Positions 8,793 to 17,647 of a stretch of 64,000 nt of DNA are shown here, one piece after another. Numbering within the stretch: the first letter of the stretch is position 1; each line of letters opens with the position of its first letter. The position numbers were made by a program, and so were the translations under genes. The stretch spans positions 124,001 to 188,000 of the forward strand of contig NZ_JABWEB010000003.1 of the NCBI RefSeq assembly GCF_013369485.1. Reading direction: 5' to 3'. Source of the stretch: Massilia sp. BJB1822. Its GTDB lineage: Bacteria > Pseudomonadota > Gammaproteobacteria > Burkholderiales > Burkholderiaceae_D. Under the pieces are notes generated by a model that was not told the DNA's origin, made no database searches, and worked only from the letters and a program-made list of their open reading frames with translations.

Positions 8793-9614
8793 TCATTGCA
8801 CGGCGACCTCGTGCAGCACGCCGGGAGCGTTGGCGTAGAGCTTGACCACGGTGGAGCTGCGCGTGCCGTAGCTGGGCGATTCGATCTTCACGGCCGACAG
8901 CACGCGTTCCAGCTCCAGCGGCACGCCGGTTTCCGGCAGGCGCAGGTCGGGGGCGCGGGTGGTGTCGGACAGCATCTCGAAATAGGCTTCTTCCGGCGCG
9001 CCGAGGCAGAGCAGGCTGGCGAATTGCGCCTTGGTCTTCAACACCTTGGGCCAAGGCGAATCCAGCAGGGCATTGGACAGGCCGTAAATGCCGGGCGGCA
9101 GCGGCTTGCCGCAGCGCTCATCGTCCATGCCCTTATTCGAGAACCAGACCAGGTCCGTGCCGTCGCACAACACCAGATTGAAGCCGTTATAAGCGGCGCT
9201 GGATTCGCGGATCTGCTCCACGTATTCCAGCGCGCTCATGGAGCCGGCCAGGAAATCGGCCACCAATTGGCCGCGCGAAGGCGCATCGTCCTTATGCTCC
9301 TGCGGCGCGCGGATATTGGTGATGGCGGCAAAGCGCGAAGGCGAGCAGTTGGCGGGCGGGGCCACCGGCCGTGGCGTGGCGGCGTTGGGGCAATCGGCCT
9401 GCAGCGGCGGCGCTTCCTGTTCGGGCGCATCCTCGCAGCGCGTGATGCCCATCCAGCTGCCACCGGCTTTCAGGTCGCGGCCGGCGAAAATATGCGGGTG
9501 CTCCGGCCAACTCGCGGCAGGAGCGGCTGCGCGCTCGTAATATTCGTCGCGGTTGGCCGCGGCGATGAGCGGCACGCCCGGCACGACCTGCCAGGCGAAA
9601 ACAATCAAACACAT
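8793..9614 (-). CDS. NRDE/TANGO2 family protein
   Basis: 273 residues starting MCLIVFAWQ, with the family signature NRDE at 21-24 and Cys2 in the position of an N-terminal nucleophile. NRDE/TANGO2 proteins have an Ntn-hydrolase-like fold and have been linked to haem handling in bacteria and eukaryotes; biochemical activity remains debated. A longer frame upstream exists, but Met-Cys at 9614 is the family start. Its first ten bases overlap the end of the DUF4936 gene, placing it third in the ygfZ-DUF4936-NRDE operon. Confidence 0.88.
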   Translation of the reverse strand: MCLIVFAWQVVPGVPLIAAANRDEYYERAAAPAASWPEHPHIFAGRDLKAGGSWMGITRCEDAPEQEAPPLQADCPNAATPRPVAPPANCSPSRFAAITNIRAPQEHKDDAPSRGQLVADFLAGSMSALEYVEQIRESSAAYNGFNLVLCDGTDLVWFSNKGMDDERCGKPLPPGIYGLSNALLDSPWPKVLKTKAQFASLLCLGAPEEAYFEMLSDTTRAPDLRLPETGVPLELERVLSAVKIESPSYGTRSSTVVKLYANAPGVLHEVAVQ

Positions 9615-9895
9615 GAGATCAGATCCGTAAATACTTCGGTGTGGCGCGGCCCGGCCAGCAAAGGCAGAATGCCCGAGCGCTCCACGGCCTGCGCCAGCGC
9701 GGTGTCGAAACCGGACGGCGCGGCGGGGTAAACTTCCATCCATGTCTGCAGGCCATTCTTGGCCTGAGGGCGGCGCTTCAATTGCGGCGCCAGGGTGTAG
9801 CGCGCGGCCAGCTCGGATTGCAGGGCCGCGACCAGGGGCAGCAGGGCGGACGAGTCCTCCTCCCGCACCTGGTAATAAATGTACAGATCGTGCAT
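9605..9895 (-). CDS. DUF4936 family protein
   Basis: 96 residues, MHDLYIYYQV... with the conserved TWMEVYP and the C-terminal RHTEVFTDL. This matches the small DUF4936 family found almost only in Burkholderiales, usually beside ygfZ. No catalytic motif or signal peptide. Starts one base past the ygfZ stop. Function unknown; the constant neighbourhood suggests a link with Fe-S cluster or folate-dependent repair (inference). Confidence 0.8.
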   Translation of the reverse strand: MHDLYIYYQVREEDSSALLPLVAALQSELAARYTLAPQLKRRPQAKNGLQTWMEVYPAAPSGFDTALAQAVERSGILPLLAGPRHTEVFTDLISCV

Positions 9896-9896
9896 A

Positions 9897-10901
9897 TCAG
9901 ACGTCGAGCTTGTCCAGCACGTAAGGCATGGGCAGGAATTGCAGGGCAGGGCCGCCTGCGGCGCCCAGGCGCACGTCGGCGCTTTCCAGCGCGTCGAGCT
10001 TCATTTCCACCAGCGCGTCCGAGCCGCTGGCGCCATTCGGCGCGGCGTTTACCACCATGCCGCAAGGCTGTTCCGGATCGGTGGGCGAAAACACTTCCAT
10101 GCCGGGCAGCGCGTCGGCGGCCACCGACACCAGGGCCGTGCGGCGTTTCAGCTTGCCCAGATACTGGCTGCGCGCCACGATTTCCTGGCCCGGATAGCAG
10201 CCTTTCTTGAAGTTCACGCCGCCCAGCAGTTCCAGATTGATCATCTGCGGCACGAACTGCTCCTGCGTCGCTGCCGCGATCTGCGGCACGCCGGCATGAA
10301 TTTCGGACAAGCGCCAGGCCGCATTGCCGCCCACGTTCAAACGTTCGGCCAGCACCGGCGCGGCGGTGCTGGCCGTTTCCGGCGTCGCCAGCCACAGATA
10401 GCGCGGCGCGCCGAAAGCGTCGGCCACGCGCAGCAGGGTGCCCAGCGGGTGCTCGATTTTCGAATACGGCTTGGCCGGCAGCACATCGAACCAGGTTTGC
10501 AGCACGGCTTCCGCCTGGCCACCGCCCAGGCCCAGCACGACCTGGCCTTCGCCGGCGTCGCTGGCCTTGGTTTTGGCGCGCAGCACGAACATCTGCAAGC
10601 GCTTTTGCAAGGCCGGCTGAATTTCGCGGGCCAGTTGCAGGAAGACCGATTCCTCGTTGCGCCACATCAGGAAGGACGCCAGCAGGCGGCCCTTGGGCGA
10701 GCAGTAGCCCGCCAGACGCACCTCGTCCCGGCCCAGATGTTCCACATCGTTGGTCAGCTGGCTATGCAGGAAAGTGGCCGATTCCGCACCCGTGAAGGCG
10801 ATCAGACCCTGGTCGGTGACGGGCGCCACAAAGCCCACGGCCAGCTCGGTCGGGTTCAAGGTGTGTTCGCGCGGCACTAAAAGTTCGTTCCAGTTATTCA
10901 T
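9897..10901 (-). CDS. ygfZ: Folate-binding protein YgfZ (GcvT-like)
   Basis: 334 residues. YgfZ proteins use tetrahydrofolate and help assemble or repair Fe-S enzymes such as MiaB. The diagnostic KGCYPGQE is at about 233-240, followed by IVARSQYLGK; the N-terminal DQGLIAFTGAESATFLHSQL is the GcvT-like half. A TTG codon lies nine bases upstream in frame; I prefer the ATG at 10901. Divergent from mltG, as in many Burkholderiales. Confidence 0.92.
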   Translation of the reverse strand: MNNWNELLVPREHTLNPTELAVGFVAPVTDQGLIAFTGAESATFLHSQLTNDVEHLGRDEVRLAGYCSPKGRLLASFLMWRNEESVFLQLAREIQPALQKRLQMFVLRAKTKASDAGEGQVVLGLGGGQAEAVLQTWFDVLPAKPYSKIEHPLGTLLRVADAFGAPRYLWLATPETASTAAPVLAERLNVGGNAAWRLSEIHAGVPQIAAATQEQFVPQMINLELLGGVNFKKGCYPGQEIVARSQYLGKLKRRTALVSVAADALPGMEVFSPTDPEQPCGMVVNAAPNGASGSDALVEMKLDALESADVRLGAAGGPALQFLPMPYVLDKLDV

Positions 10902-11046
10902 AAAATCCAATAAATTGACGATGAAAGCATTATCATTACGGGCTAATTATAGTGATGTCCCGAAATTCCCGCCCGCGGCCTTGAATTTGCTTACATCTGC
11001 GGGGAATCTGGTTCAATATGCGCTTAACACATTGAGTTATTGAAGT

Positions 11047-12036
11047 ATGGCATTTATAACAAAAACCATAGCTTGCGGCATGATCGCCGCCATCGCGGCA
11101 GCGGGAGGATTTGCCTGGTGGGTGCAGGAACCGATCACCACCGAAGGAGACCCGATTGAATTCACCATCAGCAAGGGCAGCGGCGCCCATGCGGCGGGCC
11201 AGCAGATGGCCGAAGCCGGCGTGCCGATCCAGCCGCTGCTGTTCAATCTGCTGGCCCGCGTCACCTCGCGCAGCAATAAGCTGAAAGCCGGCACCTACGA
11301 GCTGAAACCCGGCACCACTCCGATGAAACTGGTCGAGCAGCTGGTGCGCGGCGAGTTCGCGCAAGAGTCGCTGACCATCATCGAAGGCTGGACCTTCAGA
11401 CAGATGCGCGCCGCCATCGCCGCCCACCGCGGCTTGAAACACGATACCGTGGAGCTGAGCGACCGTGAACTGATGAGCCGCATCAGCACCGAATACAAAA
11501 ATCCGGAAGGCCTATTCTTCCCCGATACTTATCTATTTGCCAAAGGTTCCAGCGAGCTGGATATCTACCGCAAGGCGCACAGCAGCCTGATTCAGCACCT
11601 GGTCACGGCCTGGGAGAAACGCGACCAGAACCTGCCGTATGCGAATCCCTACCAGGCGCTGACCATGGCCTCCATCGTGGAAAAGGAAACCGGGCAAAAG
11701 TCCGAGCGCACCATGATCGCCGCCGTCTTCGTCAACCGCCTGCGCCTGGGCATGCTGCTGCAGACAGATCCCACCGTGATCTATGGCATGGGTACCCGCT
11801 TCGACGGCAATATCCGCAAAAAAGACCTGGAAACGGACACCCCTTACAATACCTATACGCGCACCGGCCTGCCGCCGACGCCGATTTCGCTGCCCGGGCT
11901 GCAATCGCTGACGGCGGCGATGTCGCCGGCCAAATCGGGCGCCCTGTACTTTGTGGCGCGCGGCAACGGCACCAGCCAGTTTTCAGACAACCTGACCGAC
12001 CATAACCGGGCGGTCAACCAGTATCAAAGACAATGA
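11047..12036 (+). CDS. mltG: Endolytic transglycosylase MltG
   Basis: 329 residues. Inner-membrane lytic transglycosylase that cuts nascent glycan strands and sets their length. One N-terminal TM segment (about 8-25), a LysM-like region with [12 protein letters not shown], and the catalytic domain with ASIVEKETG, where Glu212 is the expected catalytic residue; VIYGMG and [13 protein letters not shown] are further family marks. The stop overlaps the tmk start by four bases, giving the conserved mltG-tmk-holB unit. Confidence 0.95.
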   Translation: MAFITKTIACGMIAAIAAAGGFAWWVQEPITTEGDPIEFTISKGSGAHAAGQQMAEAGVPIQPLLFNLLARVTSRSNKLKAGTYELKPGTTPMKLVEQLVRGEFAQESLTIIEGWTFRQMRAAIAAHRGLKHDTVELSDRELMSRISTEYKNPEGLFFPDTYLFAKGSSELDIYRKAHSSLIQHLVTAWEKRDQNLPYANPYQALTMASIVEKETGQKSERTMIAAVFVNRLRLGMLLQTDPTVIYGMGTRFDGNIRKKDLETDTPYNTYTRTGLPPTPISLPGLQSLTAAMSPAKSGALYFVARGNGTSQFSDNLTDHNRAVNQYQRQ

Positions 12037-12650
12037 CTCAAACACGCGGCAAATTCATCACCTTCGAAGGCATCGACGGTGCCGGCAAGTCCACCCACAT
12101 CCAGTTCGTCGCCGATCTGATCGCGGCGCGCGGCGTGGAGCTGGTCAGCTCGCGCGAACCGGGCGGCACGCCGCTGGGCGAAAAGCTGCGCGAACTCGTG
12201 CTGCACGAGAAAATGCACCTCGAAACCGAAGCCTTGCTGGTCTTCGCCAGCCGCCGCGAACATATCGCCCAGGTCATCGCACCGGCGCTGGAGCGCGGCG
12301 CCTGGGTGATTTCCGACCGCTTCACCGACGCCAGTTTCGCCTACCAGGGCGGCGGCCGTGGCCTCGACCTGGCCAAGATCGAAGCGCTGGAGCAGTGGGT
12401 GCATCCGCAGCTGCAGCCCGACCTGACCTTCCTTTTCGACGTGCCGCTGGAAGTGGCGCGCGCCCGCCTGGACGCCACCCGCGAGCTGGATAAATTCGAG
12501 CGCGAACAGTCCGATTTCTTCTCCGCCACGCGCGCCGAGTACCTGCGCCGCGCCGAACAGTATCCGCAGCGCTTCCGCGTCATCGATTCCTCGCAGACCA
12601 TCCCGCAGATTCAGGCGCAGTTGGCCGAAATCATGGGCCAGCTGGCATGA
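12033..12650 (+). CDS. tmk: Thymidylate kinase
   Basis: 205 residues. Phosphorylates dTMP to dTDP. P-loop GIDGAGKST at 13-21, the DR(F/Y) motif in [17 protein letters not shown], and a lid region with arginines ([13 protein letters not shown]). Overlaps mltG and holB by four bases at each end (ATGA), so translation is coupled. Confidence 0.97.
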   Translation: MTQTRGKFITFEGIDGAGKSTHIQFVADLIAARGVELVSSREPGGTPLGEKLRELVLHEKMHLETEALLVFASRREHIAQVIAPALERGAWVISDRFTDASFAYQGGGRGLDLAKIEALEQWVHPQLQPDLTFLFDVPLEVARARLDATRELDKFEREQSDFFSATRAEYLRRAEQYPQRFRVIDSSQTIPQIQAQLAEIMGQLA

Positions 12651-13675
12651 GCGGGGCAGTCTATCCCTGGCAGCACGGCGCCTGGCAGCAGTTGCAGCAG
12701 CTGCGCCAGCGCATGCCGCACGCCATCCTGTTCCATGGCGCGGCCGGCATAGGCAAGTCGGACTTCATCGAACAGTTTGCGCAAGCCTTGTTGTGCGAGA
12801 ACGCGCGTCCCGACGGCCATGCCTGCGGCGAGTGCGCCTCCTGCGGCTGGTTCCTGCAGCAAAACCACCCGGATTACCGCCGCATCCGTCCCGAATCGAT
12901 GGAAGACGAGGTGGCGGGCGAGGGCGAGGAGGGCGAAGAGAGCAAGAAAGCCGCCAAGTCCAAGACCCCGTCCAAAGAGATCAAGATCGAGCAAATCCGC
13001 TCGCTGGCCGATTTCATGAACATCTCCACCCACCGCCAGGGCTTGCGCGTGGTGGTGCTGTACCCGGCCGAGGCGCTGAATATGCCGGCTTCGAACGCCT
13101 TGCTGAAAACCCTGGAAGAACCGCCGCCCGGAACCGTCTTCCTGCTGGCGTCGAATAGCCTGGATAGGCTGCTGCCGACCATCCTGTCGCGCTGCCGCAA
13201 GTTCGCCATGCCCATGCCGAGCCATGAAGAAGCGCTGGCCTGGCTCAAAGAGCAGGGCGTGCCGGATGCCGACAGCTGGCTGCGCGAGCAGGGTGGGGCG
13301 CCGCTGGCGGCCATGGCCCAGGCGGAAACCGGCAGCCGCGAAGAGCTGGAAGCCTTCCTGCAGTATCTGGCCCGCCCCAGCGTGGAAGGCGCCCTGCGCA
13401 CGGCCGACAAGCTGCAGAAAGTGCCGCTATCGTCGCTCGTATCATGGCAGCAGCGCTGGCTCTACGACCTGTTTTCCTGCAAACTGGCGGGCAAGATCCG
13501 GTATTATCCCCGTTACCAGCGCGAGCTGGCGGGGCTGGCCGAGAAGATCCACATCAGCCGTCTGATGGCCGCCATCAAAGGGGCCAACGACAGGCGGGCC
13601 ACTTCCGACCACCCGCTGTCGCCCAAGCTGTTCATCGAGGATATGCTGCTGGATTACACCGCCAGCTGCGTCTGA
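12647..13675 (+). CDS. holB: DNA polymerase III subunit delta'
   Basis: 342 residues. Clamp-loader delta' subunit. Walker A-like GAAGIGKSD (31-39), zinc-type cysteines (CENA..., then CGECASCGW), a long acidic/lysine linker (about 85-105), then [16 protein letters not shown], a Walker B-like stretch and [10 protein letters not shown], the sensor-1/SRC motif. C-terminal helical collar. Third gene of the mltG-tmk-holB run. Confidence 0.95.
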   Translation: MSGAVYPWQHGAWQQLQQLRQRMPHAILFHGAAGIGKSDFIEQFAQALLCENARPDGHACGECASCGWFLQQNHPDYRRIRPESMEDEVAGEGEEGEESKKAAKSKTPSKEIKIEQIRSLADFMNISTHRQGLRVVVLYPAEALNMPASNALLKTLEEPPPGTVFLLASNSLDRLLPTILSRCRKFAMPMPSHEEALAWLKEQGVPDADSWLREQGGAPLAAMAQAETGSREELEAFLQYLARPSVEGALRTADKLQKVPLSSLVSWQQRWLYDLFSCKLAGKIRYYPRYQRELAGLAEKIHISRLMAAIKGANDRRATSDHPLSPKLFIEDMLLDYTASCV

Positions 13676-13684
13676 AAGGGAAGA

Positions 13685-14062
13685 ATGAGCGCTAGTACGA
13701 ACGACCCCAATACCGTGCCTGCGGTACGGCCCACGGTACTCTCACTGGCGATCAAGGAAAAAGCCGCCCTGTATGCGGCGTATATGCCCTTTCTGAAAAA
13801 CGGCGGCATGTTCGTGCCGACGCAAAAACCTTACAAGATCGGCGACGAGATCTATCTGATCCTGTCGCTGATGGACGATACGAATAAATACCCGATTGCC
13901 GGCAAGGTGGCGTGGATCACGCCGCCGGGCGCCAACAACAATAAGGCGCAAGGCATCGGCGTGCATTTCCCCGACGACGAATCGGGCAAGCGCACCAAAC
14001 TGCGCATCGAGGAAATCCTGGGCGCGGCCCTGCGCTCCTCGCGCGCCACTCATACACTGTAG
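13685..14062 (+). CDS. PilZ domain protein
   Basis: 125 residues, a stand-alone PilZ domain of the type encoded after holB: LSLAIKEKAALYAAYMPFLKNGGMFVPT, then YKIGDEIYLILSLM and GKVAWITPPGANNNKAQGIGVHF. The canonical RxxxR and D/NxSxxG c-di-GMP residues are not present in the N-terminus, as in the P. aeruginosa PilZ type that works in type IV pilus assembly rather than by binding c-di-GMP. Spaced nine bases from holB. Confidence 0.88.
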   Translation: MSASTNDPNTVPAVRPTVLSLAIKEKAALYAAYMPFLKNGGMFVPTQKPYKIGDEIYLILSLMDDTNKYPIAGKVAWITPPGANNNKAQGIGVHFPDDESGKRTKLRIEEILGAALRSSRATHTL

Positions 14063-14069
14063 ATTTCCT

Positions 14070-14576
14070 ATGCCAGCTTACCGCCACCGCCTTGCCACCC
14101 TGGACGACCTGCCAGCCATCGTCGCCATCTACAACAGCACCGTCGCCTCGCGCGAAGTCACGGCCGATACCGAGCCGGTATCGGTGGAATCGCGCCTGGC
14201 CTGGTTCCATGAGCATGCGCCGGAACGCCGGCCGCTGTGGGTGGTGGAGCAGGACGGCCAGGATGGCATTCTGGGCTGGATCTCGTATTCGAACTTCTAC
14301 GGCCGTCCCGCCTATTCGGGCACGGTGGAAGTATCGATCTATATTGCCGAAACCGCGCGCGGCAAAGGCCTGGGCCGCTACTGCCTGGAAGAGGCGCTGG
14401 CCTTCGCGCCTTCGCTGAACGTGCATACGGTGCTGGGCTTCATCTTCGGCCATAACCAGCCCAGCCTGGCCCTGTTCCGCCGCTTCGGCTTCGACACCTG
14501 GGCCACACTGCCGCGCGTCGCCAATCTGGACGGGGTCGAGCGCGACCTGCTCATTCTGGGCAAGCGCGTGGCCTAG
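14070..14576 (+). CDS. GNAT N-acetyltransferase, phosphinothricin-acetyltransferase-like
   Basis: 168 residues. MPAYRHRLATLDDLPAIVAIYNSTVAS opening, WFxEH and YGRPAYSGTVEVSIYIAETARGKGLGR (beta-4 and the acetyl-CoA loop), followed by GFIFGHNQPSLALFRRFGF. This is the Pat/Bar/YncA layout, which acetylates amino groups of amino-acid-like toxins such as methionine sulfoximine. ATG at 14070 lies eight bases past the PilZ stop. It is an insertion between pilZ and tatD in an otherwise conserved operon. Confidence 0.85.
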   Translation: MPAYRHRLATLDDLPAIVAIYNSTVASREVTADTEPVSVESRLAWFHEHAPERRPLWVVEQDGQDGILGWISYSNFYGRPAYSGTVEVSIYIAETARGKGLGRYCLEEALAFAPSLNVHTVLGFIFGHNQPSLALFRRFGFDTWATLPRVANLDGVERDLLILGKRVA

Positions 14577-14592
14577 ACGGTAAAATGCGGGA

Positions 14593-15372
14593 ATGTTTAT
14601 CGATTCCCACTGCCATATCGACTTCCCGGAGCTGGCAGCCCGGCTGCCGGAAATTCTCGCCAAGATGGAAGAGAACAAGGTCACGCACGCGCTTTGCGTG
14701 TCGGTGGACCTGCCGGATTTCCCACGCGTGCTGGCCCTGGCCGAGCAATATCCGCATATCTACGCCTCGGTCGGCGTCCATCCCGATTACGAGGACACGC
14801 CCGAGCCCACGGTTGAACAGCTGGTGGAGCTGGCCCAGCACCCCAAGATCGTCGCCATTGGCGAAACGGGGCTGGACTATTACCGCCTGACGGGCGACCT
14901 GGAATGGCAGCGCGAGCGCTTCCGTACCCATATCCGCGCTTCGCGCGCCACGCGCAAGCCGCTGATCATCCACACCCGGTCGGCCAGCGAAGACACCATC
15001 CGCATCATGCGCGAAGAAGGCGCTGGGCTGGAAGCGGGCGGCGTGGCCGGCGTCATGCACTGCTTTACCGAATCGCTGGAAGTGGCGCGCGCCGCCATCG
15101 AGATGGGCTTTTACATTTCCTTCTCCGGCATCGTGACCTTCAAAAGCGCCAAGGAATTGCAGGCCGTCGCGCTGGAACTGCCGCTGGAACGCATCCTGAT
15201 CGAAACCGATTCGCCCTATCTGGCTCCGGTGCCTTATCGCGGCAAAATGAACGAACCCGGCTATGTGGCCCATGTCGGTGAATTCCTTGCCAAGCTGAAA
15301 GGTGTTTCCGTTGAGCAGGTTGCAGAGCAAACTACAAGTAATTTCTTAAGTTTGTTCGGAATCGACCGTTAA
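14593..15372 (+). CDS. TatD family metal-dependent DNase (YcfH)
   Basis: 259 residues. TIM-barrel metallohydrolase: MFIDSHCHIDF gives the first HxH pair (His6, His8), GETGLDYYR the glutamate, IHTRSA and MHCF the further histidines, and ETDSPYLAP the aspartate. 3'-5' DNase or RNase activity is known for the family. Starts 16 bases after the GNAT stop in the same operon. Confidence 0.93.
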   Translation: MFIDSHCHIDFPELAARLPEILAKMEENKVTHALCVSVDLPDFPRVLALAEQYPHIYASVGVHPDYEDTPEPTVEQLVELAQHPKIVAIGETGLDYYRLTGDLEWQRERFRTHIRASRATRKPLIIHTRSASEDTIRIMREEGAGLEAGGVAGVMHCFTESLEVARAAIEMGFYISFSGIVTFKSAKELQAVALELPLERILIETDSPYLAPVPYRGKMNEPGYVAHVGEFLAKLKGVSVEQVAEQTTSNFLSLFGIDR

Positions 15373-15379
15373 TACTGGC

Positions 15380-16096
15380 ATGAAAGCCGACGATTCCACC
15401 ATCCTGATGCGCCGCCGCGAACTGCTGCGCGCGGCCGCTTCGGCCGCCTTGGCGCTGGCAGCCGCTGTGGCCGGCACCCAGACCATCGCCGCCGACCTGC
15501 CCAGCAAGGAAGAGGATGCCGTCACCTTCTTCCGCGCCGCCCAGCTCGACGACGTCGGCCGCGTCAAAACCGTGCTCGCGCGCGGCCTCGACCCGAACGT
15601 GCACGAACCCGAGCGCGGCGAAACCGGCCTGATCGTCGCCATGCGCTACGACGCCATGAAAGTATTTGGCGTCCTGATGGCCCATCCCCAGATCCAGCTC
15701 GAAGCCCAGGCCGCCAACGGCAGCACGGCGCTGATGATGGCCGCCTTCAAGCGCAACCAGGCCGCCGTCAAGAAGATGATCGGCAGCGGCGCTCAGGTCA
15801 ACCGGCCCGGTTGGGCACCCCTGCATTTCGCTGCCGCCGCCGGCGACACCGACATGATCGCCCTGCTGCTTGAACACCACGCTTACATCGACGCCGCCTC
15901 CCCGAGCGGCATGACCCCGCTGATGATTGCCGCCCGCGAAGGCCATGAAGACGCCGCCAAGCTCCTGCTGGCCGAAGGCGCCGACGCCAGCCTCAAGGAT
16001 GGCGCCTTCAAAATCGACGCCGCCGAGTTTGCGATGCGCGCCGACAAACCCTGGATCGCCGAAGCCATCCGCCACCACCTTGCCAGCAAACGCTAA
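15380..16096 (+). CDS. Exported ankyrin-repeat protein
   Basis: 238 residues. The N-terminus has RRRELLRAAASAALALAAAVAG, a twin-arginine-like export signal without the full consensus, ending near AADLP. Four to five ankyrin repeats follow (about 55-235), for instance NGSTALMMAAFKRN, PLHFAAAAGDTD and GMTPLMIAAREGHEDAAKLLL. Located directly after tatD in the conserved Burkholderiales order. Ankyrin repeats bind proteins; the periplasmic partner is unknown. A large inverted-repeat element follows within six bases of the stop. Confidence 0.85.
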   Translation: MKADDSTILMRRRELLRAAASAALALAAAVAGTQTIAADLPSKEEDAVTFFRAAQLDDVGRVKTVLARGLDPNVHEPERGETGLIVAMRYDAMKVFGVLMAHPQIQLEAQAANGSTALMMAAFKRNQAAVKKMIGSGAQVNRPGWAPLHFAAAAGDTDMIALLLEHHAYIDAASPSGMTPLMIAAREGHEDAAKLLLAEGADASLKDGAFKIDAAEFAMRADKPWIAEAIRHHLASKR

Positions 16097-16101
16097 ACCG
16101 T

Positions 16102-16228
16102 TTGATCCAGCGCAAACAATGTCCACCCTGGTGTCAGGCACTAGAGGAGGACATTCCTTGCGCCAGATCAAAGAATGTCCCACCTTAGTGCCTGACACCA
16201 GGGTGGGACATTTGTTGATGTGGATCAA
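16102..16228. repeat. Inverted-repeat element with FNR-box-like ends (copy 1)
   Basis: The outer arms 16120-16142 and 16188-16211 are reverse complements apart from one extra G and would form a 23-bp stem (ATGTCCACCCTGGTGTCAGG... against ...CCTGACACCAGGGTGGGACAT). The element begins with TTGATCCAGCGCAA (16102-16115), contains TTGCGCCAGATCAA (16158-16171) and ends with TTGATGTGGATCAA (16215-16228), the last a perfect TTGAT-N4-ATCAA FNR-type palindrome. A related copy lies at 19048-19132. Confidence 0.75.
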
Positions 16229-16331
16229 AGGGGATTAGTGAGGGGTGTTTCGCGGGGAGATCGGGGCTTTGTTCTAGGGAAACGTGGGGATAATGGGATG
16301 TCGCCATTTGCGCCTTTTCAAGGATATCCCC

Positions 16332-17252
16332 ATGCTGAACGAACGCGAAATCGAGAGCTGCTATCTGGGCCAGTTCATCCCCCTGCATTACCATCACAAT
16401 ATGCTGATGGACCAGAACCGTATGCATAGTTTTAAGTCGGCGATCGACTATGCGGTGCGGCCGGGGGCGAAGGTGCTGGAGCTGGGCGGCGGCACGGGCG
16501 TGCTGTCCTGTTTCGCGGCGGCCAAAGCGGATAAGGTCTATTGCGTCGAGTTCAATCCGGATATGGTGCGCGAGGCGCGCAAATTTCTCGCCATGAATCC
16601 GCATGGGGCGAAGGTCGAGGTGATCCATGCCGATGCTTTCGAGTATCTGCCGCCGGAGCCGGTGGACATCGTGATCTGCGAAATGATCCACGTCGCCATG
16701 CTGCGCGAGAAGCAGGTGGAGGTGATCGAAGCCTTCAAAAAGCGTTATGCGGAGCGTTTTGGCGGCCCGCTGCCGGTTTTCCTGCCCGAGGCGGTGCTGA
16801 TGGCGGTGCAGCCGCTGCAGCAGGAGTACGATTTCGAGGGCTTTTACGCGCCCATCATCCAGTTCCAGGAAACCGGCGTGGTGCATTCGGGCACGGTGGA
16901 GCTGGCCCAGCCTGCCGTCTACAGCCTGATCGACTTCACTCAGCCGAATGAATTGAGCTATAACTGGGAAGGCAAGTTCGTGGCCACCCGAGATGGCACG
17001 CTGAACGCCATGCGTTTCATCACCAAGAATGTGCTGGCCGTGGTGCAGGAGCGTTCCGCCACCATCGACTGGCTCAACCATTACATGACCTTGCCGCTGG
17101 CCGAGCCGGTGCCGGTGCGCGAGGGCGATGTGCTGAAGGTGAGTTTCGCTTATCGCGCCGGCGGCCCGATTTCCTCGCTGCAAAACTCGCTGAAGGCCGA
17201 AGTGGCGTACGAGGCTGTCCTGCAGACCTCAGCCGTGCCGGCTTACGCATAA
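16332..17252 (+). CDS. PRMT-like class I SAM-dependent methyltransferase
   Basis: 306 residues. Motif I VLELGGGTG (48-56), post-I acidic CVEFN (71-75), and a double-E-like loop CEMIHVAMLRE (Glu119, Glu128) recalling protein arginine methyltransferases; the C-terminal half is beta-rich like a PRMT barrel. AAGGA sits seven bases before the ATG; a longer frame from 16284 lacks this. Stand-alone, between the two repeat elements. The target is unknown; bacterial PRMT-like enzymes also methylate small molecules. Confidence 0.75.
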   Translation: MLNEREIESCYLGQFIPLHYHHNMLMDQNRMHSFKSAIDYAVRPGAKVLELGGGTGVLSCFAAAKADKVYCVEFNPDMVREARKFLAMNPHGAKVEVIHADAFEYLPPEPVDIVICEMIHVAMLREKQVEVIEAFKKRYAERFGGPLPVFLPEAVLMAVQPLQQEYDFEGFYAPIIQFQETGVVHSGTVELAQPAVYSLIDFTQPNELSYNWEGKFVATRDGTLNAMRFITKNVLAVVQERSATIDWLNHYMTLPLAEPVPVREGDVLKVSFAYRAGGPISSLQNSLKAEVAYEAVLQTSAVPAYA

Positions 17253-17268
17253 CAAGCATCCGCCTGCC

Positions 17269-17292
17269 GGAGGGCGGCGCCCGCCGTCCTCC
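17269..17292 (+). terminator. Terminator-like hairpin after the methyltransferase
   Basis: GGAGGGCGGC (17269-17278), loop GCCC and GCCGTCCTCC (17283-17292) form a ten-base stem with one mismatch. T-rich sequence follows at some distance. Confidence 0.5.
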
Positions 17293-17418
17293 CTCCGTTT
17301 ATCCCCCGTTTTTGACCTTTGGTCGCGTTTTTCTGCCAATCATCGCAGCGTGATTGTTCCCGGCTGCAACACCATCTACAGTAAACTTGTCGAAACAAAA
17401 ACTCTTCGGAGACTTGTG

Positions 17419-17619
17419 ATGCTGAGTTTTATGCTGTGGTTGCTGCTGCTCTTGCTATGCTGGCCCCTGGCCTTGCTGGCTTTACTCCTGTATCCGTTGG
17501 CATGGCTTATCCTGCTGCCTTTCCGTCTGATCGGCATCGGCGTGGATGCGGTGTTTGAGCTGCTGCGCGCGATCGTGATGCTGCCCGCCCGCGTGCTGGG
17601 CGGCGGTCCACGCCGTTAA
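17419..17619 (+). CDS. Small hydrophobic membrane protein
   Basis: 66 residues, nearly all hydrophobic: a leucine-rich first segment (about 2-25), a second (28-50), then a short amphipathic tail ending GGGPRR. CGGAG lies eight bases before the ATG; the in-frame extension back to 17350 has no ribosome-binding site. No recognised family. Two TM helices in a short protein, sitting 28 bases before a lipoprotein gene, suggest an envelope role, but this is inference. Confidence 0.55.
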   Translation: MLSFMLWLLLLLLCWPLALLALLLYPLAWLILLPFRLIGIGVDAVFELLRAIVMLPARVLGGGPRR

Positions 17620-17647
17620 ACTATTTATTTCATTTAGATTGATTTCA

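Noticed and set aside
15332..16228. 298-residue minus frame running through the 16.1-kb repeat element into the ankyrin gene
   Set aside because: Its N-terminus is only the translated inverted repeat and the rest is antisense to the ankyrin repeats.
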